From Pseudoduganella violaceinigra DSM 15887 (GTDB lineage Bacteria > Pseudomonadota > Gammaproteobacteria > Burkholderiales > Burkholderiaceae_D), in NCBI RefSeq assembly GCF_000425385.1, contig NZ_AUDI01000004.1, forward strand, positions 62,001-126,000: a DNA stretch of 64,000 nucleotides. Direction: 5' to 3'. Shown in pieces: positions 22,925-32,466 of this stretch (positions are counted from its first letter, which is position 1; every line of letters starts with the position of its first letter). The notes beneath the pieces were generated by a model. It had not been told where the DNA came from, made no database searches, and saw nothing but the letters and a program-made list of their open reading frames with translations. The position numbers were made by a program, and so were the translations under genes.

Positions 22925-23815
22925 TTACCTACTGTAAAGTTTTCCGACAGTCGGTCGCCAGTCAAGGTTGACGCCCAGGCTGGCCAGCACGATCAAGCCG
23001 AAGCCAACCAGCTGCCAGGCGCCGATGACGTGGCCGTATACAAGGAAGTCCCAACCCACGGCTGCCGCCGGGTAAATGAAGGTCAGCACCGCGATCGCCG
23101 CGGTCTCCATGCGTGGCGTGGCGCCGTAGATCATCACATAGGCCATGGCGGTCGGAACCAGTCCCAGCGTCGCCAGCCAGCCCCACTGGGCGGCGCTCAG
23201 GCCGGCGGCCGGGATGGTGCTGAAGGCGCCCAGCAGCACGGTGCCGGTTAGGCAGTGCACCAGGGCCGTCAGGTGGGGCGGGGTGCCGCGCATCGATTTT
23301 GTGGTCAGCGTTACGCCGGCATAGGCGAGGGCACCCGTGAGGGTGCTGGCGATGCCGAGCAGGTAGTTGCTGTCCATCGCTTCGTCGAAATGCACGCCGC
23401 AAGCCAGTGCCAGTCCGCCAAAGCCGAGCACTACCCACGCCAGCTTGTTGGCCGCCAGGCGTTCGCGCAGGATCAAGGCGCCAAGCAGCAGGACCATGAA
23501 GGGCTGCACATGGAACACGATGGTGGCGACGGCGATGCCGATGCGGCGGATGGCTTCAAAGAAGGCGACCCAGTTCACCACCATCAGCACGCCGCTGAAC
23601 ACGGCCAGCTTGAGTGCGCGCGGGGGCATGTTGGCGCGGGTGAACAGGCGCCTCCAGGCGCAGTACAGCGCCAATGCTGCGGCGCCGATGACGCAGCGGA
23701 AGAAGACGGTGGTGATCGGGTCAAGCCGCGCCTCCTGGACGTAGATGCCCAGGGTGCTCAGCATGAGCATGGCGATGATGTAGGTGACGACGGGATGGCG
23801 CATTGGCGGCATCAT
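22925..23815 (-). CDS. EamA/DMT-family transporter
   Basis: This 296-residue inner-membrane protein has ten predicted helices in two EamA repeats (first about 5-140, second about 150-290). Typical features are TTVFFRCVIGAAALALY, a GVLMVVNWVAFFEAIRRIGIA segment, and PAAAVGWDFLVYG near the end. It probably exports a metabolite such as an amino acid. The start is taken at the double ATG 23815; no good ribosome site is visible. A terminator separates it from the upstream PstS-like gene. Confidence 0.9.
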   Translation of the reverse strand: MMPPMRHPVVTYIIAMLMLSTLGIYVQEARLDPITTVFFRCVIGAAALALYCAWRRLFTRANMPPRALKLAVFSGVLMVVNWVAFFEAIRRIGIAVATIVFHVQPFMVLLLGALILRERLAANKLAWVVLGFGGLALACGVHFDEAMDSNYLLGIASTLTGALAYAGVTLTTKSMRGTPPHLTALVHCLTGTVLLGAFSTIPAAGLSAAQWGWLATLGLVPTAMAYVMIYGATPRMETAAIAVLTFIYPAAAVGWDFLVYGHVIGAWQLVGFGLIVLASLGVNLDWRPTVGKLYSR

Positions 23816-23821
23816 CGCATG

Positions 23822-23858
23822 AAAAAATCGGGGCGGCCCCATTTTAAAGGGCCGCCCC
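23822..23858 (-). terminator. Rho-independent terminator after the PstS-like gene
   Basis: GGGGCGGCCC (23830-23839) and GGGCCGCCCC (23849-23858) form a ten-base perfect stem. On the minus strand it is followed by GATTTTTT. It ends the porin-PstS-like transcript just before the EamA gene. Confidence 0.88.
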
Positions 23859-23874
23859 TTGGCGTTGTGCCGAT

Positions 23875-24282
23875 TTACTGCACTGTGAGGATGACTTTGA
23901 CGCTGTCGTCGACGGCGGACTTTTCGATGTAGCCGATAGCCTGCACGTCGGCGGCGACCGCTTTCTTCACTTCCGCGCTGGAACCGTATTCCTTGGGCGC
24001 CGTGCCCTTGCCGGTGAAGACCAGTTTCGACCATTGGGTCTTGACCTGCGCGCTGTCTTTGCCCAGCACCTTCTGGCTGAACTCATTGCGCAGCGGACCT
24101 TCGGTGTGTTCGACCGGCGTAAACAGTGTCGATTTGCCGAGGAAGAATTGCGCTGCCTGTTCGCTGAACATGCGCGAGGCCGGGTTCTTCGGGTTGACGA
24201 TCACGACGATTTCGGCCGCCAGTGCGGGCAGGGTGGCAAACACCATCGCTGCGGCGAGCAGCGGCTTGATTCGCTTGTCCAT
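23875..24282 (-). CDS. Small PstS-like periplasmic protein
   Basis: This 135-residue exported protein (signal MDKRIKPLLAAAMVFATLPALAA) matches one lobe of phosphate-binding (PstS/PBP-like) domains: VVIVNPKNPASRMFSEQAAQ, FFLGKSTLFTPVEH, and VKKAVAADVQAIGYIEKSAV. Full PstS proteins are over 300 residues, so this is the stand-alone short type often found next to porins or two-component genes. It may bind phosphate or act as an accessory to the porin encoded ten bases upstream. Confidence 0.82.
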   Translation of the reverse strand: MDKRIKPLLAAAMVFATLPALAAEIVVIVNPKNPASRMFSEQAAQFFLGKSTLFTPVEHTEGPLRNEFSQKVLGKDSAQVKTQWSKLVFTGKGTAPKEYGSSAEVKKAVAADVQAIGYIEKSAVDDSVKVILTVQ

Positions 24283-24292
24283 GGCTGCCTCC

Positions 24293-25495
24293 TCAGAACA
24301 CGAAGTCGAGTGCTACGGCATACACATTGACCGGGCCAGTGAAGGTCGGCGTCGGCTTGATGAAGGCGCCGGGACCGTCCTTCGGCTTGATATGGTCGAT
24401 CTGTACTTTCAGGGCCAGCGACTTGTAGAAGTCCCAGCGCACGCCGATCGCGTCGGTCGATTGCAGCGCTGCCCTGGCAACACCGCCGGGGCCGTTGATG
24501 GCGGCGGTGATCGGCGCCAGTGGGCCGCTGGTGGGCAGGCCGGGAACCGTGCGCAGCGATTTCTGCGTGATGTTGCCATGGTAGTAGTAGGGCAGGACCT
24601 TGCCGATACGGTAGCCGGCCATCGCGTACCATGAATTCGTGTCGTGCACGATCAGGGTGTCGGTGCGGCGCTGTGCATATTCGGCCTGCAGCACGATGTT
24701 CTTCCAGTCCATGGTGCCGCCGATGGAGGTGAAGGTGCCTTTGACGTCCTCCAGCGGCATCATGTTCGCCACCGAGGTCAGTCCCACGCTGCGCAGCAGG
24801 GCCACCAGGCCGGGCAGGGCGGTATTGTCCTTGACCGTGAACTTGGCCTGGGCGCGGCCGAAGCGCAGCGTGAACGGGCCGTTTTCCGCAACCACGTGCA
24901 GCAGCAGCATCTTGCGGAAGTCCGCGTTCTGCCCGGGCTGTTCAGCTTCGGCGCGGCCGGTGCCGAGCTGGAAGCTGAGCGAGGTGTCGCCGAAGTTGTG
25001 CTGGTACAGGATGTCGGCGCCGTCGAAGTAGTCCAGCGTGACCTGGCGATAGACTTCTGCTGGCGGGCGCAGCATGGTGTTGGCGTAGCCCACGTTGCGG
25101 AAGTCGGAAATCATGTAGATCGGCGCGCCCATGCGGCCCACGCGCACGCTCAGTTCATCATTGACCTTGAATTTGGCGAAGGCCCATGCGGCCTGGGCGC
25201 GGTAGTGGTCGATGGCGTCCTTGCGCACCAGGCCTTGGCCGGTGAACGAGAGCATGTCGTTGACCTTGACCGTGGCTTGTATGCCGAAGTTGGAATCGAC
25301 GCCGGTGCGCGGGTCCTTCTTCACGCCGGCAGCCTGATTGGGGCGGATGAATTCCGCTTCGTCGGTATTGGTCTTGGTGAGGGCGGCGGTGCCGAAGCCG
25401 CTGATGGTGACGGTAGGTCCGCCTTCCTGGGCGCTGGCCGGAAGGGCCAGGCTTGCTGCTGAAAGTGCTGCGATCGCGCGACAAATCTTCTTCAT
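24293..25495 (-). CDS. Outer-membrane porin-like beta-barrel protein
   Basis: This 400-residue exported protein has a signal peptide (MKKICRAIAALSAASLALPASA). The mature part is mostly alternating beta strands, with VTISGFGTAALTKTNTDE at the N-terminus, paired aromatic girdle residues and a C-terminal VNVYAVALDFVF ending in Phe, the BAM recognition signal. It is likely a substrate-selective porin. The short PstS-like gene follows ten bases later on the same strand, which suggests a phosphate- or anion-related role, though this is inference. Confidence 0.88.
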   Translation of the reverse strand: MKKICRAIAALSAASLALPASAQEGGPTVTISGFGTAALTKTNTDEAEFIRPNQAAGVKKDPRTGVDSNFGIQATVKVNDMLSFTGQGLVRKDAIDHYRAQAAWAFAKFKVNDELSVRVGRMGAPIYMISDFRNVGYANTMLRPPAEVYRQVTLDYFDGADILYQHNFGDTSLSFQLGTGRAEAEQPGQNADFRKMLLLHVVAENGPFTLRFGRAQAKFTVKDNTALPGLVALLRSVGLTSVANMMPLEDVKGTFTSIGGTMDWKNIVLQAEYAQRRTDTLIVHDTNSWYAMAGYRIGKVLPYYYHGNITQKSLRTVPGLPTSGPLAPITAAINGPGGVARAALQSTDAIGVRWDFYKSLALKVQIDHIKPKDGPGAFIKPTPTFTGPVNVYAVALDFVF

Positions 25496-25579
25496 CTGCT
25501 AGCCCTCCCTGTTGTTGTTCGGGTGAGTGTCACAGATTGTGGAGCTGCGCGCTACTTTTCGTCGTGTGCACGCAACAAC

Positions 25580-25607
25580 AAGAAAGCCCGCAGTTGCGGG
25601 CTTTCTT
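25580..25607 (-). terminator. Rho-independent terminator after the APC permease
   Basis: AAGAAAGCCCGCA (25580-25592) and TGCGGGCTTTCTT (25595-25607) form a 13-base perfect stem with a two-base loop. It sits 19 bases past the permease stop and the minus-strand continuation is T-rich (TTGTTGTT). The A/T flanks of the stem allow use in both directions. Confidence 0.85.
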
Positions 25608-25625
25608 GAAAGTCTGAGGCGATTC

Positions 25626-27023
25626 TTACTTCGCCTTGCCCAATTCCGAACGCTGGCGCGAGTAGCCGAAATACACGAACAGGCCAATCACCAGCCAGAT
25701 GCCGAAGGCGATCCAGGTGGTCGCCGACAGGAAGTACATCAGCGACAGGCAGAAGGCAACGGCCAGGCCCGGTACGACCGGCACACCCGGGCAGCGGAAG
25801 GCGCGGTGCAGGTCTGGACGCTTCTTGCGCATGATGATCACGGCGATCGAGACCAGGCAGAATGCGGCCAGGGTGCCCATGTTGACCAGTTCGGCCAGCA
25901 CGTTCAGCGGCACCAGTGCGGCGATGAAGCCGAAGATCAGGCCCACCATCCAGGTGGCGAAGAACGGCGTGTGGTATTTCGGGTGCACCTGCGACAGCTT
26001 CTTCGGCAGCAGGCCGTCGCGCGACATGGCGAAGATGATGCGGGTCTGGCCGTAGGCCATGACCAGGATCACGGTCGTCATGCCCAGGATGGCGCCCAGC
26101 GAGACCCAGCCCGCGAACCAGTTTTCACCGGCGTATTGCAGGGCCAGCGAGACCGGGTGGTCGACGCCCAGGAACTGCTTGTAAGGAACGATGCCGGTCA
26201 TGATGCCCGCCACGATCACGTACAGGATGGTGCACACGGCCAGCGAACCGATAATGCCGATCGGCAGGTCGCGCTCAGGGCGCTTGACTTCTTCCGCGGC
26301 GGAGGTGACCGCGTCGAAACCAATGAAGGCGAAGAACACCAGGGCTGCCGCGCTCATCACGCCGGTCGCGCCGAACGGCATGAATGGCTGCCAGTTGGCC
26401 GGCTGCACGTGGCCGGCGCCGACAGCGATGAACAGGATCACCACGCCGATCTTGATGACCACCATGATGTTGTTGACGCGCGCCGATTCGCGCACGCCCC
26501 AGCCCAGCATGGCCGTCAGCAGGATCATGATCAGGAAGGCCGGCAGGTTGAACACGGTGGCGGTGCCGGGGATGGCGCCCGGTGCGGCGGTCAGGGCGGC
26601 CGGCAAGTGCAGGCCGATGCCGGCGATCAGCGACTGGAAGTAGCCGGACCAGGCGACCGACACGGCGGAGGTGGCGAGGCCGTATTCAAGCATCAGGTCC
26701 CAGCCGATCATCCATGCGACGATTTCGCCCAGGGTGGCGTAGCTATAGGTGTAGATGGAGCCGGCAACCGGTACGGTCGACGCGAATTCGGCGTAGCACA
26801 GGGCGGCGAAACCGCAGGCCAGTGCCGCGACCACGAAAGAAATCGTCAGGGCCGGGCCGGCGGTCAGTGCGCCGGTGCCGGTCAAGACGAAGATGCCGGT
26901 ACCGACGATGGCGCCAATGCCCATCAGCACCAGGTCCATCGGCCCCAGCACTTTCTGCAGGCCACCCGGGGTGCGGGTAGCTGCTACCATGTCGTCCAGG
27001 TTCTTAGTCCTAAAAATGCTCAC
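25626..27023 (-). CDS. APC-superfamily amino acid permease
   Basis: This 465-residue inner-membrane transporter has twelve helices. The first helix carries GIGAIVGTGIFVLTG, the unwound substrate-binding motif of the APC fold, and helix 6 has FFAFIGFDAVTSAAEEVK. These place it in the cationic amino acid (YfnA/CAT-like) branch. The start GTG at 27023 (VSIFRTKNLDD) follows TTGGAGA; longer upstream readings lack support. It is monocistronic with a strong terminator behind it. Confidence 0.92.
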   Translation of the reverse strand: MSIFRTKNLDDMVAATRTPGGLQKVLGPMDLVLMGIGAIVGTGIFVLTGTGALTAGPALTISFVVAALACGFAALCYAEFASTVPVAGSIYTYSYATLGEIVAWMIGWDLMLEYGLATSAVSVAWSGYFQSLIAGIGLHLPAALTAAPGAIPGTATVFNLPAFLIMILLTAMLGWGVRESARVNNIMVVIKIGVVILFIAVGAGHVQPANWQPFMPFGATGVMSAAALVFFAFIGFDAVTSAAEEVKRPERDLPIGIIGSLAVCTILYVIVAGIMTGIVPYKQFLGVDHPVSLALQYAGENWFAGWVSLGAILGMTTVILVMAYGQTRIIFAMSRDGLLPKKLSQVHPKYHTPFFATWMVGLIFGFIAALVPLNVLAELVNMGTLAAFCLVSIAVIIMRKKRPDLHRAFRCPGVPVVPGLAVAFCLSLMYFLSATTWIAFGIWLVIGLFVYFGYSRQRSELGKAK

Positions 27024-27150
27024 TAGTCTCTCCAATATCTTCTCTTTTGGGATCGCCAAAAAAAGGCTGCCGCATATTAGCATACGGGTTTGGCGGTGAT
27101 GTTGTAGGATTGTAAATTTGAATTGTTGTCAGAAAAGCCTTGCACCTGTG

Positions 27151-27585
27151 ATGAAATATATGATACTCGCTGCGGCCTCAGCCGCAGTCACTTTCGCCGC
27201 CCTCGCGCCCGCTGCCGCCCAGCCGATGCCGCCGCAGCCCGACACCCCGGCCTACAAGGCGTGCATGGCCGAGGAGGGCGAGCTGCGGCCGCAGCGCCAG
27301 GCGCTGTCGCGGCGCTTCCGCGACCATGAGGCCGGGCTGGAGCGGGTTTCCGCTGAACTGGCGGCGCATGAAGCGGCGTCGGGCCAGGTGGTGCGCACGG
27401 ATAGTGCCGCCGTTGCCGCCTACAACGCGCGCCAGGAAGACTTGAACGCGCAGGCCGCCGGCTTGAACGCCGAAGGCATCAGCCTGGAAAAGGAATTGCA
27501 CGCGTTTAACGCGCGCGTGGCCGCCGGTAATATCCGATGCGGTAATATCCTGGCGCCCTATAAAGTTCGCAAGAAGGAGAAATAA
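27151..27585 (+). CDS. Exported helical protein of unknown function
   Basis: This 144-residue protein has a signal peptide (MKYMILAAASAAVTFAALAPAAAQ) and a mature coiled-coil region (about 40-120) with repeating Ala/Glu/Arg heptads (EEGELRPQRQALSRRFRDHE). Two Cys (YKACMAEE, IRCGNI) bracket the helix pair and probably form a disulfide, giving a helical hairpin. Its stop overlaps the start of the DUF5329 gene (TAATG), so the two are translated together. No family name is recognised. Confidence 0.7.
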   Translation: MKYMILAAASAAVTFAALAPAAAQPMPPQPDTPAYKACMAEEGELRPQRQALSRRFRDHEAGLERVSAELAAHEAASGQVVRTDSAAVAAYNARQEDLNAQAAGLNAEGISLEKELHAFNARVAAGNIRCGNILAPYKVRKKEK

Positions 27586-27950
27586 TGCGCAAGAACCTCG
27601 CCGCAGCCCTGGCGCTGTCCCTGGCGTTCGCCGGCGCCCAGGCCACCCCGCTGCCGGCACCGGCGCGCGCCGAAGTCGACGCGCTGCTCGCGCGCCTGCA
27701 GTCGTCCGGCTGCCAATTCAACCGCAATGGCAGCTGGTATTCCGGCGCCGAAGCCAGGACCCACCTGCTGCGCAAGCTTGAATACCTGGAAAAGAAGGAC
27801 ATGGTCAAGAACGCCGAACAGTTCATCGACCTTGGCGCCGCGACCAGCAGCTCGAGCGGTAAACCATATATGGTGAAATGCGGTGCGGCCGCAGCGCTTG
27901 AAAGCAAGGCCTGGCTGACAACGGAGCTGAAAGCCATCCGCGCGCGCTGA
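27585..27950 (+). CDS. DUF5329 family exported protein
   Basis: This 121-residue protein has a signal peptide (MRKNLAAALALSLAFAGAQA) and the DUF5329 pattern: LLARLQSSGCQFNRNGSWYS, a KLEYLEKKDMVKNAEQFID helix, and ATSSSSGKPYMVKCG. The two Cys likely pair. Function is unknown in the family. An AAGGAG site lies inside the previous gene and the start overlaps its stop. Confidence 0.85.
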   Translation: MRKNLAAALALSLAFAGAQATPLPAPARAEVDALLARLQSSGCQFNRNGSWYSGAEARTHLLRKLEYLEKKDMVKNAEQFIDLGAATSSSSGKPYMVKCGAAAALESKAWLTTELKAIRAR

Positions 27951-27991
27951 CAGCGCCGCGCGCGCTATAGTGGGCACGGAGGAGCATCGCC

Positions 27992-28636
27992 ATGCACCAC
28001 GAAACAGCCAGCATTCCCACTTCCGCCGGTACGGTGGAAGGTACGCTCGACCTGCCGGCCGGTGCGCGCGGCGTCGTTCTGTTCGCCCATGGCAGCGGCA
28101 GCAGCCGCTTCAGCCCGCGCAATAATTTCGTGGCCGGCGTCCTGCGCACGGCCGGCATCGGCACCTTGCTGATGGACTTGCTCACCCCGGCGGAAGACGA
28201 AATCTACCGCACCCGTTTCAATATCACCTTGCTAACGGAACGCCTGGGCCTGGCAGCCGACTGGCTGGCCGCGTCCGCAGCTGCGCGCGGCCTGGCGCTG
28301 GGGCTGTTCGGCGCCAGCACCGGCGCTGCAGCGGCCCTGCAACTGGCCGCCGAGCGCAAGGCCGGGGTGGCGGCCGTGGTAGCGCGCGGCGGCCGCCCGG
28401 ACCTGGCCGGGCAGGTGGCGCTGGCGCGGGTGAGTGCGCCGACCCTGTTCATTGTCGGCGGCAGCGACGTCGGTGTCGTTGAGCTCAATGAAGCTGCCTA
28501 CCTCAACCTGAATTGTAAAAAACGCATCGATATCGTTCCCGGCGCAACACATTTATTTGAGGAGGCCGGCACGCTGGAAGAGGCGGCCCGCCTGGCGCGC
28601 GACTGGTTTGGCCAGCACCTGGGGCCGCGATTGTGA
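27992..28636 (+). CDS. Dienelactone-hydrolase-like alpha/beta hydrolase
   Basis: This 214-residue cytoplasmic protein has an alpha/beta-hydrolase core. The oxyanion region is LFAHGSGSSRFSPRN, the nucleophile elbow is GLFGASTGAAAAL (Ser of GxSxG), the acid is near VGGSDVGV, and the catalytic His is in GATHLFEEAG. This arrangement is found in small DLH-family esterases often fused to phosphoribosyltransferases. Substrate is not known. Confidence 0.88.
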   Translation: MHHETASIPTSAGTVEGTLDLPAGARGVVLFAHGSGSSRFSPRNNFVAGVLRTAGIGTLLMDLLTPAEDEIYRTRFNITLLTERLGLAADWLAASAAARGLALGLFGASTGAAAALQLAAERKAGVAAVVARGGRPDLAGQVALARVSAPTLFIVGGSDVGVVELNEAAYLNLNCKKRIDIVPGATHLFEEAGTLEEAARLARDWFGQHLGPRL

Positions 28637-28700
28637 GAATTCGTGCATTTTTAAGCCCACTTGCATCGCTATAATTTTCCCCATCTTTACAGGAGAGTAT

Positions 28701-29615
28701 ATGGCGTTGCAATTAAGGAAATCGATGGTCTGGAATGCGGTGCTGAGCGGCGTCGTGGCTGCCGTCGTCGCCGTTGGCATCGCTTGCCTGATCAACATTC
28801 CCGGTTTCATTCTGGGCCTGGGCGTACTGGCCGCTGGTGTGGCGGCCTTCCTGCAGACGGCTGCAAAAATACGCGCCGGCACCCTGGCCCCGCTGCAGGA
28901 GCTGGCCTCGTATGTTCGTATCGAACGCGAAAGCACCCAGAAACGCCAGCAAGTCGACTGGAGCGTGATCGACGACTATGCGGCGCAGCTGGCGACGCGC
29001 GGTTTCCGTCCGCTCGGCGACTACACCGCCCACCCGATGGCGGCGGCCCTGCAAGGCGTCGCGGCCCTGTTCACCGATGCCGAGGGCAGCATCGTGATCG
29101 AGATCCAGCAATTGCAGCTGCGCCCCGAGGCCGGCCGTGACGGCATGCGCGACGGGATTTATTTCAGCATCATGTCCATGGTGGGCGGATGCATCCGTGT
29201 CATCACCTGCAACCATAAGCCGCGCGCCGCCACCTATGTGATGCGCGGCGAGCACGACGTGATGACCGCCCAGCCGGGCAAGGGCCTGTTCGAGCTGCTG
29301 GTGACGCACACCGATCTGCTGACCCGCCTGCGCGAAAAAGTCGGCAAGGCGCCGGCCACAGGCCTGACCGTGGAGCGCTATGTGCTGGCCATCCGCGAAG
29401 CCCAGGCCCAGGCCCGCATCCGCGTAAGCGGCATGAGCGGCTATGCCATTGCCTGTGAGGTGGACCGGTTCCAGACCGAGCGCACGATGCGCTGGACGCC
29501 GCAGATCGCGGACCTGAAACAGGTGCCGCAGCGCCGCCTGGACGAATTGGACAGCGCCTTCGCCGCCGCGGAACAGCCACCCGTATTTCACGACTCGCTG
29601 GCCACGCAATTCTGA
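28701..29615 (+). CDS. Membrane-anchored protein of unknown function
   Basis: This 304-residue protein has two adjacent transmembrane helices (about residues 10-30 and 33-55) and a soluble C-terminal part of roughly 240 residues with a mixed alpha/beta pattern (WSVIDDYAAQLATRGFRPLG; FTDAEGSIVIEIQQLQL; AYVMRGEHDVMTA-like THTDLLTRLREKVG). The ATG follows AGGAG. It is upstream of a chemoreceptor on the same strand by 65 bases. No domain is recognised. Confidence 0.72.
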   Translation: MALQLRKSMVWNAVLSGVVAAVVAVGIACLINIPGFILGLGVLAAGVAAFLQTAAKIRAGTLAPLQELASYVRIERESTQKRQQVDWSVIDDYAAQLATRGFRPLGDYTAHPMAAALQGVAALFTDAEGSIVIEIQQLQLRPEAGRDGMRDGIYFSIMSMVGGCIRVITCNHKPRAATYVMRGEHDVMTAQPGKGLFELLVTHTDLLTRLREKVGKAPATGLTVERYVLAIREAQAQARIRVSGMSGYAIACEVDRFQTERTMRWTPQIADLKQVPQRRLDELDSAFAAAEQPPVFHDSLATQF

Positions 29616-29680
29616 CCCCGATGCGTTAAGCCGGTCGCCAGGTTGCAAAGTGATTTACTTGAATAGGATGAAACCTCATC

Positions 29681-31348
29681 ATGAAAATCAGCAATCGACT
29701 GGTCATTACGCTAGCAATCGCCTTCCTTGGCCTGCTCTTTGTCGGCGCGGAAGGCCTGTGGCAGCTACGCGACGCGCAGCAGCGCATGGAGCTGGTGCAA
29801 ACCAGGCTCATTCCCAGCGTTTCAGCCATTAATGCCGCCAAGGCGGCGGTGAGCGACAGCCGCCTGGCCGGCTATCGGCTCTCCGTGTTCTCCAACCTGC
29901 CCGACAAGAGCGCGCTGGATAAGGCCTACAACGACGCCCACGCCAACTTCGACAAAGTCCTGGCCGACTACGCGAAGAACAATGCCTTCGACGATACCGA
30001 CCGCAAGATGCTGGAGCAGGACAAGGCGGCCATGGAAATCTATCGCCAGGCATTGATACCCTTCATCTCCGCCGCGCACGCGGGCAATATGGACGGCGTG
30101 CGCGCCACCCTGGTGGCCGGCTCGCCACTGGCGCTGGGCGCCGCCGGCGTGAAGAAAAGCCTGGACGACCACGTTGCCTACAACCAGAAGCTGATCGAAA
30201 AAGTGAAAGGCGACAGCGACGCCGACTACTCCAGGGCGCTGACGCTGCTGGTGGCCGTCACCGTGGCCGTGCTGCTGATCGTCGCCCTCATGGGCTACAA
30301 GATCTATCTGGTGATCAGCGGTGGCCTGGACCGCATGCAGGGGACGATGGAAGGCGTCAGCAGCTCGCTCGACCTGACGCGCCAGGTCGAAGTCGAACGG
30401 ATGGACGAAATCGGCCATGCCGGCGCAGCCTTCAACAAGCTGCTGGGCGAGATCGGCGGCGTGGTCGGCACCGCGCGGTCGGCGGCGGAAGCGGTCAGCA
30501 CCGCCTCGCGCCAGATCGCCGCCGGCACCGGCGACCTGAATAGCCGCACCTCGCAACAGGCGGCGGCGCTGGAACAAACCGCCTCCAGCATGGAGGAACT
30601 GACTTCCACCGTGAGCCAGAACTCCGACAATGCGCGCCAGGCCAACCAGCTGGCGCAAAACGCTTCGCAGATCGCGGTGCAGGGCGGCGAAGTGGTGAAG
30701 GAAGTGATCGACACCATGGCGTCGATCAACGCCTCCTCGCACAAGATCGTCGACATCATCAGCGTGATCGACGGCATCGCCTTCCAGACCAATATCCTGG
30801 CCCTGAACGCCGCGGTGGAAGCGGCGCGCGCGGGAGAGCAGGGGCGCGGCTTCGCTGTCGTGGCCACCGAAGTGCGCAGCCTGGCGCAACGCTCTTCGGC
30901 GGCGGCCAAGGAAATCAAGACCCTGATCGACGACAGCGTGGTCAAGGTCGAATCGGGCACCCGGCTGGTGGTGCGCGCCGGCGACACCATGAACGATGTA
31001 GTGGCCAGCGTGAAGCAGGTCTCCGACATTGTCGCCGAAATCAGCGCCGCCACCACGGAGCAGAACGCCGGCATCGCCCAGGTGCACCAGTCGATCACCG
31101 CGATGGACCAGGTCACGCAGCAGAACGCCGCGCTGGTGGAACAAACCGCCGCGGCATCGCAGGCGATGCAGGACCAGGCCGAAATCCTCGCGCGCGCGGT
31201 GAGCGCCTTCCGCATTGATGGCGGCCACTTGAAGGCAGCCCCGGCGCTGCGCAATGCGAGCTGTCCGGCGACCGCCGTGGCCGTGCGGCCGGCCCAGCCG
31301 CGCCGGGTCGCCAACGCCGGCGCGGGCGACGGCTGGGAGCAATTCTGA
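29681..31348 (+). CDS. Methyl-accepting chemotaxis protein (4HB type)
   Basis: This 555-residue receptor has two transmembrane helices (about 8-28 and 187-208) flanking a periplasmic four-helix-bundle sensor. A HAMP linker follows, then the signalling domain with the conserved hairpin tip [20 protein letters not shown] and [17 protein letters not shown]. The last residues DGWEQF form the C-terminal tether used by CheR/CheB methylation enzymes. Ligand is not predictable. No che genes are nearby. Confidence 0.95.
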   Translation: MKISNRLVITLAIAFLGLLFVGAEGLWQLRDAQQRMELVQTRLIPSVSAINAAKAAVSDSRLAGYRLSVFSNLPDKSALDKAYNDAHANFDKVLADYAKNNAFDDTDRKMLEQDKAAMEIYRQALIPFISAAHAGNMDGVRATLVAGSPLALGAAGVKKSLDDHVAYNQKLIEKVKGDSDADYSRALTLLVAVTVAVLLIVALMGYKIYLVISGGLDRMQGTMEGVSSSLDLTRQVEVERMDEIGHAGAAFNKLLGEIGGVVGTARSAAEAVSTASRQIAAGTGDLNSRTSQQAAALEQTASSMEELTSTVSQNSDNARQANQLAQNASQIAVQGGEVVKEVIDTMASINASSHKIVDIISVIDGIAFQTNILALNAAVEAARAGEQGRGFAVVATEVRSLAQRSSAAAKEIKTLIDDSVVKVESGTRLVVRAGDTMNDVVASVKQVSDIVAEISAATTEQNAGIAQVHQSITAMDQVTQQNAALVEQTAAASQAMQDQAEILARAVSAFRIDGGHLKAAPALRNASCPATAVAVRPAQPRRVANAGAGDGWEQF

Positions 31349-31440
31349 GTTGTTAAGAAAATTAGAGTACTTATTCATCTGTTCGTCATAATTCGGCGCT
31401 ATCTTTGGTTTCTGTTTTTGCAACCAGAGGAGACCACGAG

Positions 31441-32466
31441 ATGAAACTGAGCACCATCGCTGCCAGCCTCGCGCTGGCAGCATCCGCAGTAAGCATTCCC
31501 GCCCACGCCTGGCAACAGGAGACCCACCGCCGTATCGTGCTGGACGCCGTCAACTACATGAAGGCGAATCCCGGCAGCACCAATTACAACAAACTGCTGG
31601 CAGGCGTCACGCGCGCCGGCTACACGATGGACCAGTTTGCGGCGGCGCTGGGCCAGGGCGCCTATGACGTCGACGACTTCGCCGACACCTACATCTGCGG
31701 CGCCACCACCGGCAACTGCCAGATGGCACCCGTATGGGGGCTGGGCGCCGGCATCGTCAAATACACCACCTTCTGGCACTTCCAGAACCACACCTCCGGC
31801 AGCGACGTGCACGGCAACCCCTTCGGCGGCTACAACTACGCCAAAATGGGCGTGGCCGGCGACATCGACAACCTGGCGGCTGGTTGGCTGTACGGCGACT
31901 ACCTGGACGACGGCTCCGGCGGCCTGAAAGGCTGGTTCGGCGACGGCAGCAAATACAACAGCTACGGCATCACCGAAGCGCACTACCGCCTGGGCGGCTA
32001 CTCGACCAACGCCATGTACGCCGACTTCGAGAAAGCCCCGTTCCAGCCGATCGACAACCTGGGCCAGTACTGGTTCTCGCAATTCCTGGCGCAGCCGACC
32101 GCCCAGTCGCTGGGCTTCTCGCTGCACACCACCGACATCGTGCAGCCGCACCACAGCTGGGCCACTTCCGCGCACGACCACTCGGGCTGGGAGCAATGGG
32201 TGTTCGACTACTACGATCGCGAACACCTGAACGACGCCGCCCTGGTGGCATCGGCCATGGCCGATTTCACGCCGGTAGCGCCGACCAGCAACGACATCCG
32301 TCCGCTGCTGACCCAGGGCGGCACCTACTCGTACGCCAACGGCGGCATCGTGATCTCGTCGACCGCCCACGGCGACCGCGTGACCGTCGGCCGCAAGATG
32401 ATCCCGCACTCGATCGCCATGGTGGTGCACGTGCTGAACCGCGCCGCCGAGCGCATGGCGAACTGA
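31441..32466 (+). CDS. Secreted zinc-dependent phospholipase C-like enzyme
   Basis: This 341-residue exported protein has a signal peptide ending AHA just before W24, the N-terminal Trp expected as a zinc ligand in the phospholipase C/P1-nuclease fold. Further candidate ligands are H29 (QQETHRRIV), FWHFQNH, and the cluster LHTTDIVQPHHSWATSAHDH followed by GWEQW, where His and Asp would hold the trinuclear zinc site. The ATG follows GAGGAG. The stop overlaps the next start (TGATG). Substrate could be phospholipid or nucleic acid. Confidence 0.75.
   Translation: MKLSTIAASLALAASAVSIPAHAWQQETHRRIVLDAVNYMKANPGSTNYNKLLAGVTRAGYTMDQFAAALGQGAYDVDDFADTYICGATTGNCQMAPVWGLGAGIVKYTTFWHFQNHTSGSDVHGNPFGGYNYAKMGVAGDIDNLAAGWLYGDYLDDGSGGLKGWFGDGSKYNSYGITEAHYRLGGYSTNAMYADFEKAPFQPIDNLGQYWFSQFLAQPTAQSLGFSLHTTDIVQPHHSWATSAHDHSGWEQWVFDYYDREHLNDAALVASAMADFTPVAPTSNDIRPLLTQGGTYSYANGGIVISSTAHGDRVTVGRKMIPHSIAMVVHVLNRAAERMAN

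Noticed and set aside
25527-27026. 499-codon plus-strand frame opposite the APC permease
   Set aside because: The product is almost entirely His, Gln, Asp, Gly and Arg, the expected antisense image of a hydrophobic transporter gene.
29822-31483. 553-codon minus-strand frame opposite the chemoreceptor
   Set aside because: Antisense shadow of a strongly supported MCP gene; no recognisable domain.
31734-32465. N-terminal extension of the foldase frame into the phospholipase gene
   Set aside because: The extension is Arg-rich and overlaps the enzyme out of frame; the signal peptide and TGATG overlap set the real start at 32466.
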